A DNA stretch of 64,000 nt from JBCCGR01 sp039029195 (GTDB taxonomy: Bacteria > Pseudomonadota > Alphaproteobacteria > Rhizobiales > Rhizobiaceae), in contig JBCCGR010000004.1 of assembly GCA_039029195.1 (NCBI GenBank), positions 1-64,000 on the forward strand, written 5' to 3'. The notes beneath the pieces were generated by a model. The model was given only the letters and a program-made list of their open reading frames with translations. It was not told where the DNA came from and searched no databases. A program made the translations under genes and the position numbers. Positions 8,262-17,396 of the stretch are shown one piece after another. The number at the start of each line of letters is the position of its first letter. Position 1 is the stretch's first letter.

Positions 8262-10166
8262 ATGTCGAAATCTATTCGCTCCATGTATCCCGAGAGCTCA
8301 GAAATTCAAGATCACGTGAATGATGCCGCGGGGAAGCTGCAATCCCTTTGGTTTGGCTTCATGGGACTAAGTGCATTCATAGTTATAATTGCAGCGGATA
8401 CTGGGCACGAAGATGTTTTTCTCGACAAGACAATTGGTGTCCCAATTGTAAATGTTGACTTGCCAATTGCCGGTTTTTATTTAGTCTCTCCAATTATTTT
8501 TGTTTTGTTTCATCTGTATATTGCTATCCGAATCAATTTTTTGCTGGAGAGTTTCAGAGAATATAAAAAAATATCGGAATCAGAGATTTCAAATCCGGCG
8601 ACGCGTCTTGAACATTCTCGGTATTTTGGAGCCTCATTGTTTTTACAGGCCCAAAGGGCGCGTGAAGATGGATCAATGTTGGTTCGCGTTCTTGCGGTGG
8701 TTTCTATTGTGATAACTGTGGCAATTGTACCTGCGGCCGCACTAATTTTCTGCCAGATAAAGATTATTCCCTACCAATCGAATTTCGTAACGGATGCGCA
8801 AATTGTCACCATCGCGCTCGACATGCTGGTTGTCGCATTCGTGGTCTTCAGTACCCTCCGGTACACTGAAATCAACATGTCCGGAATTGCGTCCTTCACG
8901 GTTTACGCCGCGTTGGCAGCCGTAGTGTTGTGGTCTGCGCTAACCATCACCTTTCCCTCAAGCCGTTTCGATGGAAATCTGGTTGCTCGAACACTTTGGG
9001 GCACAGATTCCAGCTTCGGGATGCCATCAACAAGCGTGAACAGGTGGTTTGAAACAACACTGGATTTGGCCAATCAAGACTTTGTCGACGATGATCTGCT
9101 CACCGTAGACCGGGCCGGGTATACGTTGAATCTTGTTGGTCGCAGCTTTATCGGTGCGAATTTTGATCGCGTCGACATGCGTCAAGCAGACTTCACAAAT
9201 GCAGACCTTCGGGGATCAGATTTTCGTCACGCCAAATTCCAAGGCAGTCGATTTCTAAACGCTGATTTGCGGGGCGCGAAGTTGGAAGTAACAGAGCTTC
9301 AGAATTCCAATATGCAATATGCGAACGTCGGAGAGGCCCTGATCGCTAACGCTAGATTTCAAGGTTCTCAACTCGAATGCGCATCATTTGTTGGTGCCCA
9401 CATAACGGGGACCAAATTTCAAGGGTCGGACATGCGCGGCACCAGTTTTGTAGCAAGCCAAATCTCGAATTCGAATTTCGATGCAACAACGCTGTATGGT
9501 GTTCAGTTTCAACTATCTGATATCACGAACACCAGCTTTCGGTGGTCAACAATACAGTCGGCCCCGCAAGCCAATGTGCCACTATATCGTGTACATGTTT
9601 TTGGTGCGCAATTCGACAGTAAGTCGACATTTGCTGGTTCAATTCCAGGTCAATTCAGCCATTCATCTCAGATCAAATTTCTAAACAGGAAAAACTGCTA
9701 CAAGAATGAACAGAAAGAAGGTGAGACAATTCAAGTTTGGGTACCGCTAGATGACTCAGCAATTGAGCGGTTGCAACAGAACTATCTGGTAACAAAAACT
9801 TCAAAAAAGAGGATCGAAAAATTTGGTGACCTGAGCAAAACCACACTTGCCGTTGGCCGCCATCAATTCGACCGGGCTCAAAATCAAATGCGAACTTCGT
9901 TTAACAACAACGAATATTCGCGTCGTTTTATTGAGTTGGTCTGCGGCAAGGAAAGCGCGCCATATATGGCTACTGCGCTCATCCGTAGCCTGAGACTAAA
10001 AGGTCTGTTTGTTACCAATAGCGAGACCAATGAGCAGATGTCGGCTGCCGCATATGTGCTGGAACATCGCGACCACTACGATAAATCGAAGGCAGCCAAA
10101 TGCACTGGTGCAAGAGAATTGAGTGATTGGTCACTCAACAAACTCTGGAGTTGGGCGCAGCTATAG
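8262..10166 (+). CDS. Membrane-anchored pentapeptide-repeat protein
   Basis: The 634-residue protein has an N-terminal region with about five hydrophobic segments: near residues 28-46, 65-88, 142-165, 180-200 and 208-230. A long run of pentapeptide repeats follows (about residues 290-430), for example ANFDRVDMRQADFTNADLRG and later AKFQGSRFLNADLRGAKL. These would form a right-handed beta-helix outside the membrane part. The C-terminal ~200 residues are unrecognised and rich in polar residues. Such repeats often mediate protein binding, but no function can be assigned. The gene is markedly AT-rich compared with its neighbours, which fits horizontal acquisition. A GAGAG ribosome site precedes the ATG. 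Confidence 0.7.
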   Translation: MSKSIRSMYPESSEIQDHVNDAAGKLQSLWFGFMGLSAFIVIIAADTGHEDVFLDKTIGVPIVNVDLPIAGFYLVSPIIFVLFHLYIAIRINFLLESFREYKKISESEISNPATRLEHSRYFGASLFLQAQRAREDGSMLVRVLAVVSIVITVAIVPAAALIFCQIKIIPYQSNFVTDAQIVTIALDMLVVAFVVFSTLRYTEINMSGIASFTVYAALAAVVLWSALTITFPSSRFDGNLVARTLWGTDSSFGMPSTSVNRWFETTLDLANQDFVDDDLLTVDRAGYTLNLVGRSFIGANFDRVDMRQADFTNADLRGSDFRHAKFQGSRFLNADLRGAKLEVTELQNSNMQYANVGEALIANARFQGSQLECASFVGAHITGTKFQGSDMRGTSFVASQISNSNFDATTLYGVQFQLSDITNTSFRWSTIQSAPQANVPLYRVHVFGAQFDSKSTFAGSIPGQFSHSSQIKFLNRKNCYKNEQKEGETIQVWVPLDDSAIERLQQNYLVTKTSKKRIEKFGDLSKTTLAVGRHQFDRAQNQMRTSFNNNEYSRRFIELVCGKESAPYMATALIRSLRLKGLFVTNSETNEQMSAAAYVLEHRDHYDKSKAAKCTGARELSDWSLNKLWSWAQL

Positions 10167-10426
10167 TAAATCCTCCTTGTCGAAATTCGTTTGTGTTTCT
10201 GACAATCAGAAAAAAACTGCCACCTGAAACGCGTTTGGCGCAATTCATTTCCGTTGCGTTAACTTCGATCCAAATTCGATAGCCTGTTTGAGGGATTGAA
10301 GGCGCCGAATTAGGCCAAATTTTAAGCATTTCTCTCATCCTTCGTTGTTTGAACCGCCCCCAACTTCAGGTGGCGAGTGCAAACAGGGACAAAACGGCCA
10401 GATCAACTGGCCGAACGGGGATGAGC

Positions 10427-12379
10427 ATGAACACACTCGAATCCGATTGGTACGCCAAGGTGCCGGAGCCTGCGCGCGTGACCTCCGATCCGCTTGACGC
10501 CGCGCTTGGCTGGTGCAGGACAATCGCACCGTTCGAAAGCCACGAAATTGTCACCAAACGCCCCTGGGCAACGACCGTTCGCCTCAATGGCATTTCCGGG
10601 TTTTTGTATCTCAAGATCGTGCCCGGCATGAGCGCGCAGACCATATCGGGGCTTACGGGCATCAGCCGCGTTCTCCACAGCGAAACACCAAGCCTGATTG
10701 CGAGTGATGCTGAAGATGGCTGGCTGCTCTATGAAAATCACGGCGGTGTGGAACTGGAACGCAAGCAGTCGGATGGACAGAAGCAGGATATTCTGAACGC
10801 CTATGGCCGTCTGCAAGTGCGAGCCAGCAAGGCGCGCGATCAGCTTACCGCTCTGGACCTATGCTCTGCTGACGAGGCTTTTGATCAACTGATCGCCTTC
10901 CTGAAGAATGATCAGACTGCGCCGTCACTTGACGGGTCGGTCGGTGGCTCATTCTTTCTCGGCCGTGACAAAGCGGACCGATATTGCGAGACATTCGAAG
11001 CGCATCGCGATGGTTTCATTGCCTTTCTGGCGCGAGCACGCGAGCTGCCACCTGTCCTTGAACATTGCGATCTCAGACCGCCGAACATGGCACGACGCGG
11101 CAATGGTGGCCTTGTGTTTTTTGATTGGGACGAGGCCGTGCTGGCCCCACCTGGCTTTTCGCTGCACGCTCTGTTTTCAGGCTGCTCGCGTATTTTCAGG
11201 GCACTGGATCGGGCTGATGAGCCATCTCTTTCTGCTGATGAAAGAGAGCAAACTGTCAATGACCGGCAGACCCTTGCTGCCTATGCGGAACCACTGGTGA
11301 ACGTTGGTATCGGATCGCGTGATGCGCTGCGGGCGGCCCTTCCTGCGAGCGCTGCTGCCGGCGTGATCCACTACATCAGAAGTTTCGGGAACTATGCCGA
11401 CGTCAGCGACACTCTGAGGAAGTCTGTCGCGCGCAACATCACCCGTCGTCTCGATGATCTGGTTTTTCTGACTGAGATGCTGGAACCGACCGCGCCCAAA
11501 GGCGAGCCGAAACAAGTCGAGCGGGAACAACGGCCAGCAGCACCGGCAGTGGTGGCTCCTGCCTTTGATCCGCAGGACGCGCCGGACCGGGTGCCTACCA
11601 TTACGTTCTCTGAGCAGGAGCAGGATGAGGCGCGCCCGCGTGAGGAAACAATCGAGGAAGCCGTTTTTCTGTTCAAGCGCCATGGCACGCTGCTGTTTGA
11701 AAACGCCGTGCCGGTTGATTTGATCGACACCGCGCATGATCGCTTCATCGAGCGCTACGACCGCTATCTGACCGGCAAGCGGCAGGATGATGCACTGCGG
11801 GTGGGTGACAAGCGCTTCATGATTACCCTCGATTTTGAAGCGCCCTACAGTGATCCGCGCTTTTTCGCCTCGCGCTTGACGCAGCCGATCATGCGCAAGC
11901 TGCTTGGCAAGGAGCTGATTTTGGGCAGCCTGACCTGCGTCGCCTCTCTTCCCGGTTCCGCTGATCAGCGACTGCACAAGGACCATGCGGCGCTGTTCAA
12001 GGATGATCCTGATCTGGTACTGCCGAGCTTTGCCATAACCACGATCGTTCCACTGGTCGACCTCAATGAGGTGACGGGGGCAACGCGGCTGATCAAGGGC
12101 AGCCATCGTGTTTCGTCTGAAGAGGCAAAATCGATGCCCTATCAGGATCCGGTGATTGATCGTGGGTCCTGTTTCCTCATGGATTTCCGCCTGTCGCATC
12201 AGGGCATGGCCAATCGCTCGGAACGGCCAAGGCCGATCGCATCGGTGGTCTATCAGCGGCCCTGGTTCCGCGACTATCTCAACTATCAACAGCAAAAACC
12301 GCTGGAACTGGCCGGGTTCGATCTCGACACCCTGTCATCGAAAGAGCGGGCACTTGTGGAGTGGGCAAGCCATGAATGA
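10427..12379 (+). CDS. Fusion of aminoglycoside-phosphotransferase-like kinase and phytanoyl-CoA dioxygenase (PhyH)
   Basis: The N-terminal ~350 residues resemble the APH/choline-kinase fold: the Brenner loop EHCDLRPPNMA (His213, Asp215, Asn220) and the metal-binding FFDWD (Asp233). The C-terminal part (about 425-650) is PhyH-like, with Fe(II) ligands in LHKDHAAL (His517, Asp519) and LSHQGMANRSERPR (His591), and a downstream arginine suited to 2-oxoglutarate. A proline- and glutamate-rich linker joins them. The ATG at this position has GGGGA six bases upstream; longer starts are less supported. The stop overlaps the methyltransferase start by 8 bases, so translation is probably coupled. The substrate is unknown. 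The kinase half could bind nucleotide without catalysis. Confidence 0.72.
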   Translation: MNTLESDWYAKVPEPARVTSDPLDAALGWCRTIAPFESHEIVTKRPWATTVRLNGISGFLYLKIVPGMSAQTISGLTGISRVLHSETPSLIASDAEDGWLLYENHGGVELERKQSDGQKQDILNAYGRLQVRASKARDQLTALDLCSADEAFDQLIAFLKNDQTAPSLDGSVGGSFFLGRDKADRYCETFEAHRDGFIAFLARARELPPVLEHCDLRPPNMARRGNGGLVFFDWDEAVLAPPGFSLHALFSGCSRIFRALDRADEPSLSADEREQTVNDRQTLAAYAEPLVNVGIGSRDALRAALPASAAAGVIHYIRSFGNYADVSDTLRKSVARNITRRLDDLVFLTEMLEPTAPKGEPKQVEREQRPAAPAVVAPAFDPQDAPDRVPTITFSEQEQDEARPREETIEEAVFLFKRHGTLLFENAVPVDLIDTAHDRFIERYDRYLTGKRQDDALRVGDKRFMITLDFEAPYSDPRFFASRLTQPIMRKLLGKELILGSLTCVASLPGSADQRLHKDHAALFKDDPDLVLPSFAITTIVPLVDLNEVTGATRLIKGSHRVSSEEAKSMPYQDPVIDRGSCFLMDFRLSHQGMANRSERPRPIASVVYQRPWFRDYLNYQQQKPLELAGFDLDTLSSKERALVEWASHE

Positions 12380-13946
12380 GATGATAGATCCAAAGACGCT
12401 TGAGGTCGAGCGCGCCTATGTGGTCGATGCGCCCTACACCTGGAGCTATTTTGAATATCAGAATCCGCTGCTGATGCAGTTTGTGGCGCATCTCAATGGA
12501 TATGCCGCACCTGACACGTCAAAGCCCTTTTCCTATTGCGATCTGGGCTGTGGCAATGGCGTGAGCGTCAATCTGCTCGCCGCAGCCTATCCGCAGGGCC
12601 ACTTTGTGGGCGTCGATTTCAACAAGGAACACATCGACAATGCGAATGTCTATGTGGACCGGGCCGGGCTCAACAATGTTGAGTTCATCGATGCCTCGTT
12701 TGACCAGTACCGTCGGGCTGATCCAACGCAATTCGACTTCATCACCATGCATGGCATCTACAGCTGGGTGGGTGAGGAGGTGCGCCAGCAGATCCGCGAT
12801 CTGGTGGAAAAAACGCTGAAACCCGGCGGGCTTTTGTATGTCTGCTACAACACGCTGCCAGGCTGGACCGACCTCATACCCATCTGGAAAATGATGCAGA
12901 TGTACATCGCCGACATTGAGGGCGATTCTGTCACCAAGGCGAAGAAGGGCCTTGCCAAGATTGATGCGCTTCGCCAGTCGGGCGCGCGCTATTTCAAGGA
13001 CAATCCTTCCGCAAGCCGTTTTGTTGACCGGCTGCTGGCGCGCGATCCGCACTTTGTGGCGCATGAGTTCTGCATCGGTTGTTTTGAACCGCAGTATTTT
13101 CTGGATGTGGCGAATGGGCTGAAGGATATCGGCCTGAATTATGCCGGGACGGCAAAGGTTTACCGCAACGATCAGCGCAACATCCTGTCGGACCGCTATG
13201 CCGAGGAACTGGCAGATGCGCCCGACCGGCTGAGCGCCGAGGCGCGTGCCAGCTTCATCCGCAACGAATTTTTCCGCCGTGATATCTATGTGAAAGGCGG
13301 GGAGCGCCTGAGTGACGACGCCCGCGCCGAGGCGCTTGGTCGCTATGTCACCGGTGCCAATGTGGTGGCCTCCAAGCTTGAGGATCGCATTGATCTTGAG
13401 CGTCGGGAAATCAAAGCCAATCGCGGCGCGTACAAGGTGCTGCTGCCGCTGATGGCGAGCGGCAAGTACCGGGTTGAGGAGCTCTATTCACATCCAGACC
13501 TGCGCCATTTGCCACCTGCAGAGGTACTATCTGCTGCGATTGACCTGATCGGTGGTGGTCAAATCACACCGATTGCGCAGAAGATCGATGCGGCACCAGT
13601 GAGTGGCACGGACAGGTTCCGCGTTGCCTCGGAAATGAACCGGGTGTTTCTCGATGAACGTCTGATGGATGAGGGCAAAGCCTATGTGCAATCTCCTGTG
13701 CTCGGCTCTGCATTGCGGTTGAACATGGTGAGCGGCCTGTTTCTGCGCGCGCTGCACAATCGCACACCGGGTCAGGCGCTGGAACAGGTTGCAGAGGAGG
13801 TTGCATCCTTTTCAAAAGCTGAGCGCGAGCGCCTGAAAATCCGCAACGACAAGAACTACCGCAAATGGTTGTTCGATCAGTTTGTGCGGTTTGAGGAGCG
13901 GGTTTTGCCGCTGCTGATCAAATATGGCGTGGTGGAGAAGGGTTGA
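12372..13946 (+). CDS. SAM-dependent methyltransferase with methyltransferase regulatory domain
   Basis: The product is about 524 residues. The SAM-binding motif CDLGCGNGVSVNLLA starts near residue 56, followed by GHFVGVDFNKEHIDNA and the FITMHGIYSWV motif of class I methyltransferases. The middle region (about 215-300), with FVAHEFCIGCFEPQYFLDVA, matches the methyltransferase regulatory domain family (PF10119 type). The C-terminal third is family-typical but uncharacterised. The start overlaps the stop of the kinase-PhyH gene, so the two form an operon. The substrate cannot be read from sequence. The last ~39 codons are duplicated as a fragment 2.7 kb downstream, after the adenylate cyclase. 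Confidence 0.85.
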   Translation: MNEMIDPKTLEVERAYVVDAPYTWSYFEYQNPLLMQFVAHLNGYAAPDTSKPFSYCDLGCGNGVSVNLLAAAYPQGHFVGVDFNKEHIDNANVYVDRAGLNNVEFIDASFDQYRRADPTQFDFITMHGIYSWVGEEVRQQIRDLVEKTLKPGGLLYVCYNTLPGWTDLIPIWKMMQMYIADIEGDSVTKAKKGLAKIDALRQSGARYFKDNPSASRFVDRLLARDPHFVAHEFCIGCFEPQYFLDVANGLKDIGLNYAGTAKVYRNDQRNILSDRYAEELADAPDRLSAEARASFIRNEFFRRDIYVKGGERLSDDARAEALGRYVTGANVVASKLEDRIDLERREIKANRGAYKVLLPLMASGKYRVEELYSHPDLRHLPPAEVLSAAIDLIGGGQITPIAQKIDAAPVSGTDRFRVASEMNRVFLDERLMDEGKAYVQSPVLGSALRLNMVSGLFLRALHNRTPGQALEQVAEEVASFSKAERERLKIRNDKNYRKWLFDQFVRFEERVLPLLIKYGVVEKG

Positions 13947-13949
13947 GCG

Positions 13950-14488
13950 AGCGTTCAGGATTTACCGAGTGCTCTTTGTGAGATTGCCAATCCCCTGCGT
14001 ACGCGTTTGTTTTTGGGGTGAGCTTCAACGCTTTCTTGAACAACCTGCGTTCGCCGTACATCTGTCCCTGATCAGCGTGGAGGCGAGCCAATGCCTTTCT
14101 TGAGGAACGAAAACCTCTTTCTGCGCTCCGGAAATACTTAGAACTTCGCTGAGTTGGTGGCCCTGTCGATGTACGGCAACCGCAAGGTCCCAATAAATTT
14201 TCGGGTTCTTTGGATGTAATAGCCATGCCTGATTGAACCGTTTGCCGGCCATGTTGCGGCCCCTCTGGGCGAGCAACCGCCATCCCAATCGGTTGGCCGG
14301 GGCGGCGGCCATTCGTCACCCACCCAGTTTTTGAGCAGTTGCGATAAGCACTCTATGAGCCTTTTTCATTTGAGCAGTTTTGCGGTTCCGCTCGACATGG
14401 GATTTTTGCGCGCGTGAGCCTGATGCGGGACTGTCAGACCCACAATCAGCAGGAATGAGCCCAGGGCCAAAAGGACAGTTCGAAACAT
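13950..14488 (-). pseudogene. Broken gene for a secreted TPR-like protein
   Basis: The 5' piece encodes MFRTVLLALGSFLLIVG and ends in AHARKNP, a clean signal peptide with a GGAAACC ribosome site, but it stops after 40 codons. About 50 bases on, a second frame reads LGWRLLAQRGRNMAGKRFNQ and YWDLAVAVHRQG, which looks like one tetratricopeptide unit. A third frame then continues with MYGERRLFKKALKLTP. Three frames in order on one strand suggest at least two frameshifts plus a stop. This fills the gap between the methyltransferase and the cyclase, together with about 250 bp (14489-14745) in which I see nothing. Alternatively the 40-residue piece is an independent small secreted peptide. Confidence 0.5.
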
Positions 14489-14745
14489 CTTTTGGTTTCC
14501 TTTCAACTGATCCGATCAATTGGTTTGTATGAACGTGAACGTCGTTCATGATGAGATCGTGTTTTTTGGAAATACAACTGGGGCAAATGTTTTGTGTGTT
14601 GTGCCAAGCCAGTTCTACCTCATTCCAGTTCCGTCCATCGCTTCCCCACTATCTCGGTCGTGGCTCCAATCTGTTCGGATTGCGCATGGAGGATGAGGCG
14701 TTTAGGCTGCCCGGAACACAGGAAACGTGTTTTTGAGGGTGGTTG

Positions 14746-16566
14746 GTGACGAGCCGTGCAAGAAGCGACGAGGTAGCCAGGCCGAATTCTGAACTCGCGG
14801 ATTTGCGGGAACGCGAGGCAGCGATCGCCGATATTCTGCATGCGATCAGCCGGTCCCAAGGAGATGAAATCCCGGTCTATGACATGATCCTGAAGCATGC
14901 CTCAAACCTCTGTGGAGCGCCGTTGGCGATGTTCGGGCTGATTTCGGAAGACCGCACACACTTCACGGTTCCTGCTTACGTTGGCGCAAAGCCGGATTAC
15001 ATCGATTTTATCAGTGCAAACCCGCCGGAACTTGACCCCGACAAATATGCTGCTGCGAAGGCGATGGTTGAAATGAAAACCGTTGCGATCGAAGATCTTG
15101 CTGACCCAAAACTCTATGGGGCAAGTGCCGCCGCCCGAACAAGGAGTGTGGCAATGGAAGGGATCCGATCAGCAATTTGCGTGCCGATGATCCTGCACAG
15201 CGAAAGTATTGGCGGACTTTTCCTGTATCGCCGGGAAGTTTCTCCCTTTTCGAAACATGAGATTGCTCTGGTTGAAACCTTTGCCTCGCAAGCGGTTATC
15301 GCCATTGAGAACGTCCGCCAGTTTCTCGAAGTCCAATCTCGATTGCAGCGGGAAGCCGCAACACGGAAAGTTCTTGAGGTCATCAGCCAGTCGAGGGATG
15401 ACGCTCAGCCTGTTTTCGACAGGGTTGTGCAATTGTCAGCAGCACTTTGCCGTGCCGATCGCGTCGGGTTGCATGTATCGAACGAAGACCGCTCTCAGGC
15501 AAGCTTTGCCGCCCAATGGGGACCGCTCTACAGTGACTTTGTCCCCGGCGAATTTACCTATCCCCTGACTGGCGATCATCCCATTCCAAAGACGATCCTG
15601 AGCGGGGCCACGACCCACATTCACAATCTTTGCGATGATCCGCTGTACCGGGCGGGCAACCCGGTTCAAGTGAAAATCGTGGAAGAAGAAGGGTTTCGAA
15701 CCTTGCTCGTCGTTCCACTCGTTGCGGGCAAACACGCGATTGGAGCAATTGCTCTGTGGCGTACCGAAGTCAGGGCCTTCTCTGACGATGAAGTGGCACT
15801 TGCCCAGACGTTTTCCGCACAGGCAGCCATCGCAATCGAAAACGTCAGGCAATTCAAGGCGCTGGAGACGCTGAACGCAGAACTCGGTGAACGGGTCGAA
15901 AAGCAGGTTGGCGAGATCGAGCGGATCGGCAAGTTAAAGCGGTTTTTACCGGCGGCGGTGGCAGACACGGTCGTCTCTCAGGGGTCGGAGAAACTTCTCT
16001 CCAGTCACCGCGCCCTTCTTGGGGTTTTGTTTTGCGATATTCGAGGCTTCACCGCGTTTTGCGAAACGGCCGAACCTGAAGAGACGATCGAAGTTCTCCA
16101 AAACTATCACGAGGAGATGGGAAAGCTCATCAGCGAACATGGTGCCGGTGTCGACCATCGAATGGGCGATGGGATCATGGTTCTGTTCAACGACCCCATA
16201 GCTTGTGATGATCCCGCCGGGGATGCAGTTCGACTGGCCATTGCCATGCGTGCACGCATGGAGGAACTCGCGAAAAAATGGAAGCGACTGGGCCACCGGC
16301 TTGGGTTTGGCGTTGGAATATCGCTCGGCTATGCGACGGTCGGAATGGTCGGCTACGAAGGCCGATACGACTATACGGCATCGGGGACGGCGGTGAACCT
16401 GGCGGCTCGACTTTGCGACCGGGCAGAGGATGGAGAGATATTGCTGAGCCCGCGCGCGCGCATTGCGGTTGAAGATGATTTTGACACGGAATCGGCCGGC
16501 GAGTTCACGCTCAAAGGTATGCGGGAAGCGGTGGAAGTGTTTTGCCTCGCAAACTCTGGAACCTAG
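14746..16566 (+). CDS. Adenylate/guanylate cyclase with two GAF domains
   Basis: Two GAF domains (about residues 35-185 and 210-370) precede a short helical linker, GERVEKQVGEIERIGKLKRF, and a class III cyclase domain (about 420-606). Both metal aspartates are present, in FCDIRGF (Asp431) and RMGDGIM (Asp475), with the standard spacing. The transition-state motif AVNLAARL follows YDYTASG. Soluble GAF-cyclases of this layout make cAMP in response to a bound ligand or redox state; substrate choice between ATP and GTP is inferred. I prefer the GTG with GAGGG six bases upstream; a TTG three bases earlier is possible. It lies between the intact and displaced 3' ends of the methyltransferase gene. 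Confidence 0.88.
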   Translation: MTSRARSDEVARPNSELADLREREAAIADILHAISRSQGDEIPVYDMILKHASNLCGAPLAMFGLISEDRTHFTVPAYVGAKPDYIDFISANPPELDPDKYAAAKAMVEMKTVAIEDLADPKLYGASAAARTRSVAMEGIRSAICVPMILHSESIGGLFLYRREVSPFSKHEIALVETFASQAVIAIENVRQFLEVQSRLQREAATRKVLEVISQSRDDAQPVFDRVVQLSAALCRADRVGLHVSNEDRSQASFAAQWGPLYSDFVPGEFTYPLTGDHPIPKTILSGATTHIHNLCDDPLYRAGNPVQVKIVEEEGFRTLLVVPLVAGKHAIGAIALWRTEVRAFSDDEVALAQTFSAQAAIAIENVRQFKALETLNAELGERVEKQVGEIERIGKLKRFLPAAVADTVVSQGSEKLLSSHRALLGVLFCDIRGFTAFCETAEPEETIEVLQNYHEEMGKLISEHGAGVDHRMGDGIMVLFNDPIACDDPAGDAVRLAIAMRARMEELAKKWKRLGHRLGFGVGISLGYATVGMVGYEGRYDYTASGTAVNLAARLCDRAEDGEILLSPRARIAVEDDFDTESAGEFTLKGMREAVEVFCLANSGT

Positions 16567-16631
16567 TGGCCTTTGATCTACGGAAACGTAATGCGCGTTT
16601 CACACGTACGACTTGGAAAGAAAGGCATCTG

Positions 16632-16747
16632 GTGAGCGCCTGAATATCCGCGACGACAAGAACGAGCGCAAATGGCTGTTCGGCAAGCCTGTGCGGTTTG
16701 ACGATCGGGTTCTGCCGCTGCTGATCAAATATGGCGCGGTGGAGAAG
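16632..16747 (+). pseudogene. Displaced 3' end fragment of the methyltransferase gene
   Basis: It encodes GERLNIRDDKNERKWLFGKP and VLPLLIKYGAVEK, matching the C-terminus of the methyltransferase ending at 13946. By eye about 14 of 114 bases differ (about 88% identity). The orientation is the same, and homology stops just before the position of the stop codon. No other part of the methyltransferase is present nearby. Confidence 0.85.
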
Positions 16748-16823
16748 TGGCGAGTCCTCGAAGGAACGCTCGGGAACCGCACGCTAGTTGACCGGGAACA
16801 CGCCGTTCCCATAGGCTTTTGAA

Positions 16824-17273
16824 ATGGCAAGCGGCAAATATTTCGATGATCTGTCTGTGGGAGACACGTTCGAGACTGGCGGCGTTACCCTCACCGAGGG
16901 TGGCATCATTGATTTTGCATTGGTGCACGACCCGCAACCCTTCCACCTCGACAAGGTGGCCGCGACCGGGTCGATTTTCAGCGGGCTGATTGCGAGCGGA
17001 TTTCAAACCATCGCGCTGACCTTCAGATTGTTTCGTGATACGGGCGTGTTGAACGAAACCAACCTTGGCGGCCACGGCATGGATGAGGTGCGGTGGCTGG
17101 CGCCGGTGTACGCTGGGGATACGATCCGAGTTCGCGTAATCGTCGAGGCACTCACGCCGTCCCGCTCAAAACCAGATCGTGGAACTGTTCGGTTTCGCTA
17201 TCGTTCGTACAATCAAAACGATGTTGAAGTGCTCAGCCTGACCATGGACCACGTCATGGCGCGGCGGAATTGA
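16824..17273 (+). CDS. MaoC-like (R)-specific enoyl-CoA hydratase/dehydratase family protein
   Basis: The 149-residue single hotdog-fold protein has the MaoC pattern: YFDDLSVGDTFETGG at the start, the catalytic-type segment FALVHDPQPFHLD (Asp and His), and FSGLIASGFQT. The later EVRWLAPVYAGDTIRVRVIV block is also typical. Members hydrate enoyl-CoA thioesters or dehydrate hydroxyacyl-CoA. No partner fatty-acid gene is adjacent, so its pathway is unknown. It starts at ATG shortly after the methyltransferase remnant. Confidence 0.85.
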   Translation: MASGKYFDDLSVGDTFETGGVTLTEGGIIDFALVHDPQPFHLDKVAATGSIFSGLIASGFQTIALTFRLFRDTGVLNETNLGGHGMDEVRWLAPVYAGDTIRVRVIVEALTPSRSKPDRGTVRFRYRSYNQNDVEVLSLTMDHVMARRN

Positions 17274-17396
17274 GTTTATTTTGCTCCAAGTGAATTCAGA
17301 TGTCTTTCAAGGATGTTGGAAGGCCTAACATTTGGGGCTACGGCCAGATTTTCACAAAACTGCGACTGCCTGCGCCCAAATAAAACCGGTATTTGT

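Noticed and set aside
12156..12371. N-terminal extension of the methyltransferase into the PhyH gene
   Set aside because: The extension is out-of-frame PhyH coding; the ATG at the gene overlap fits the family start.
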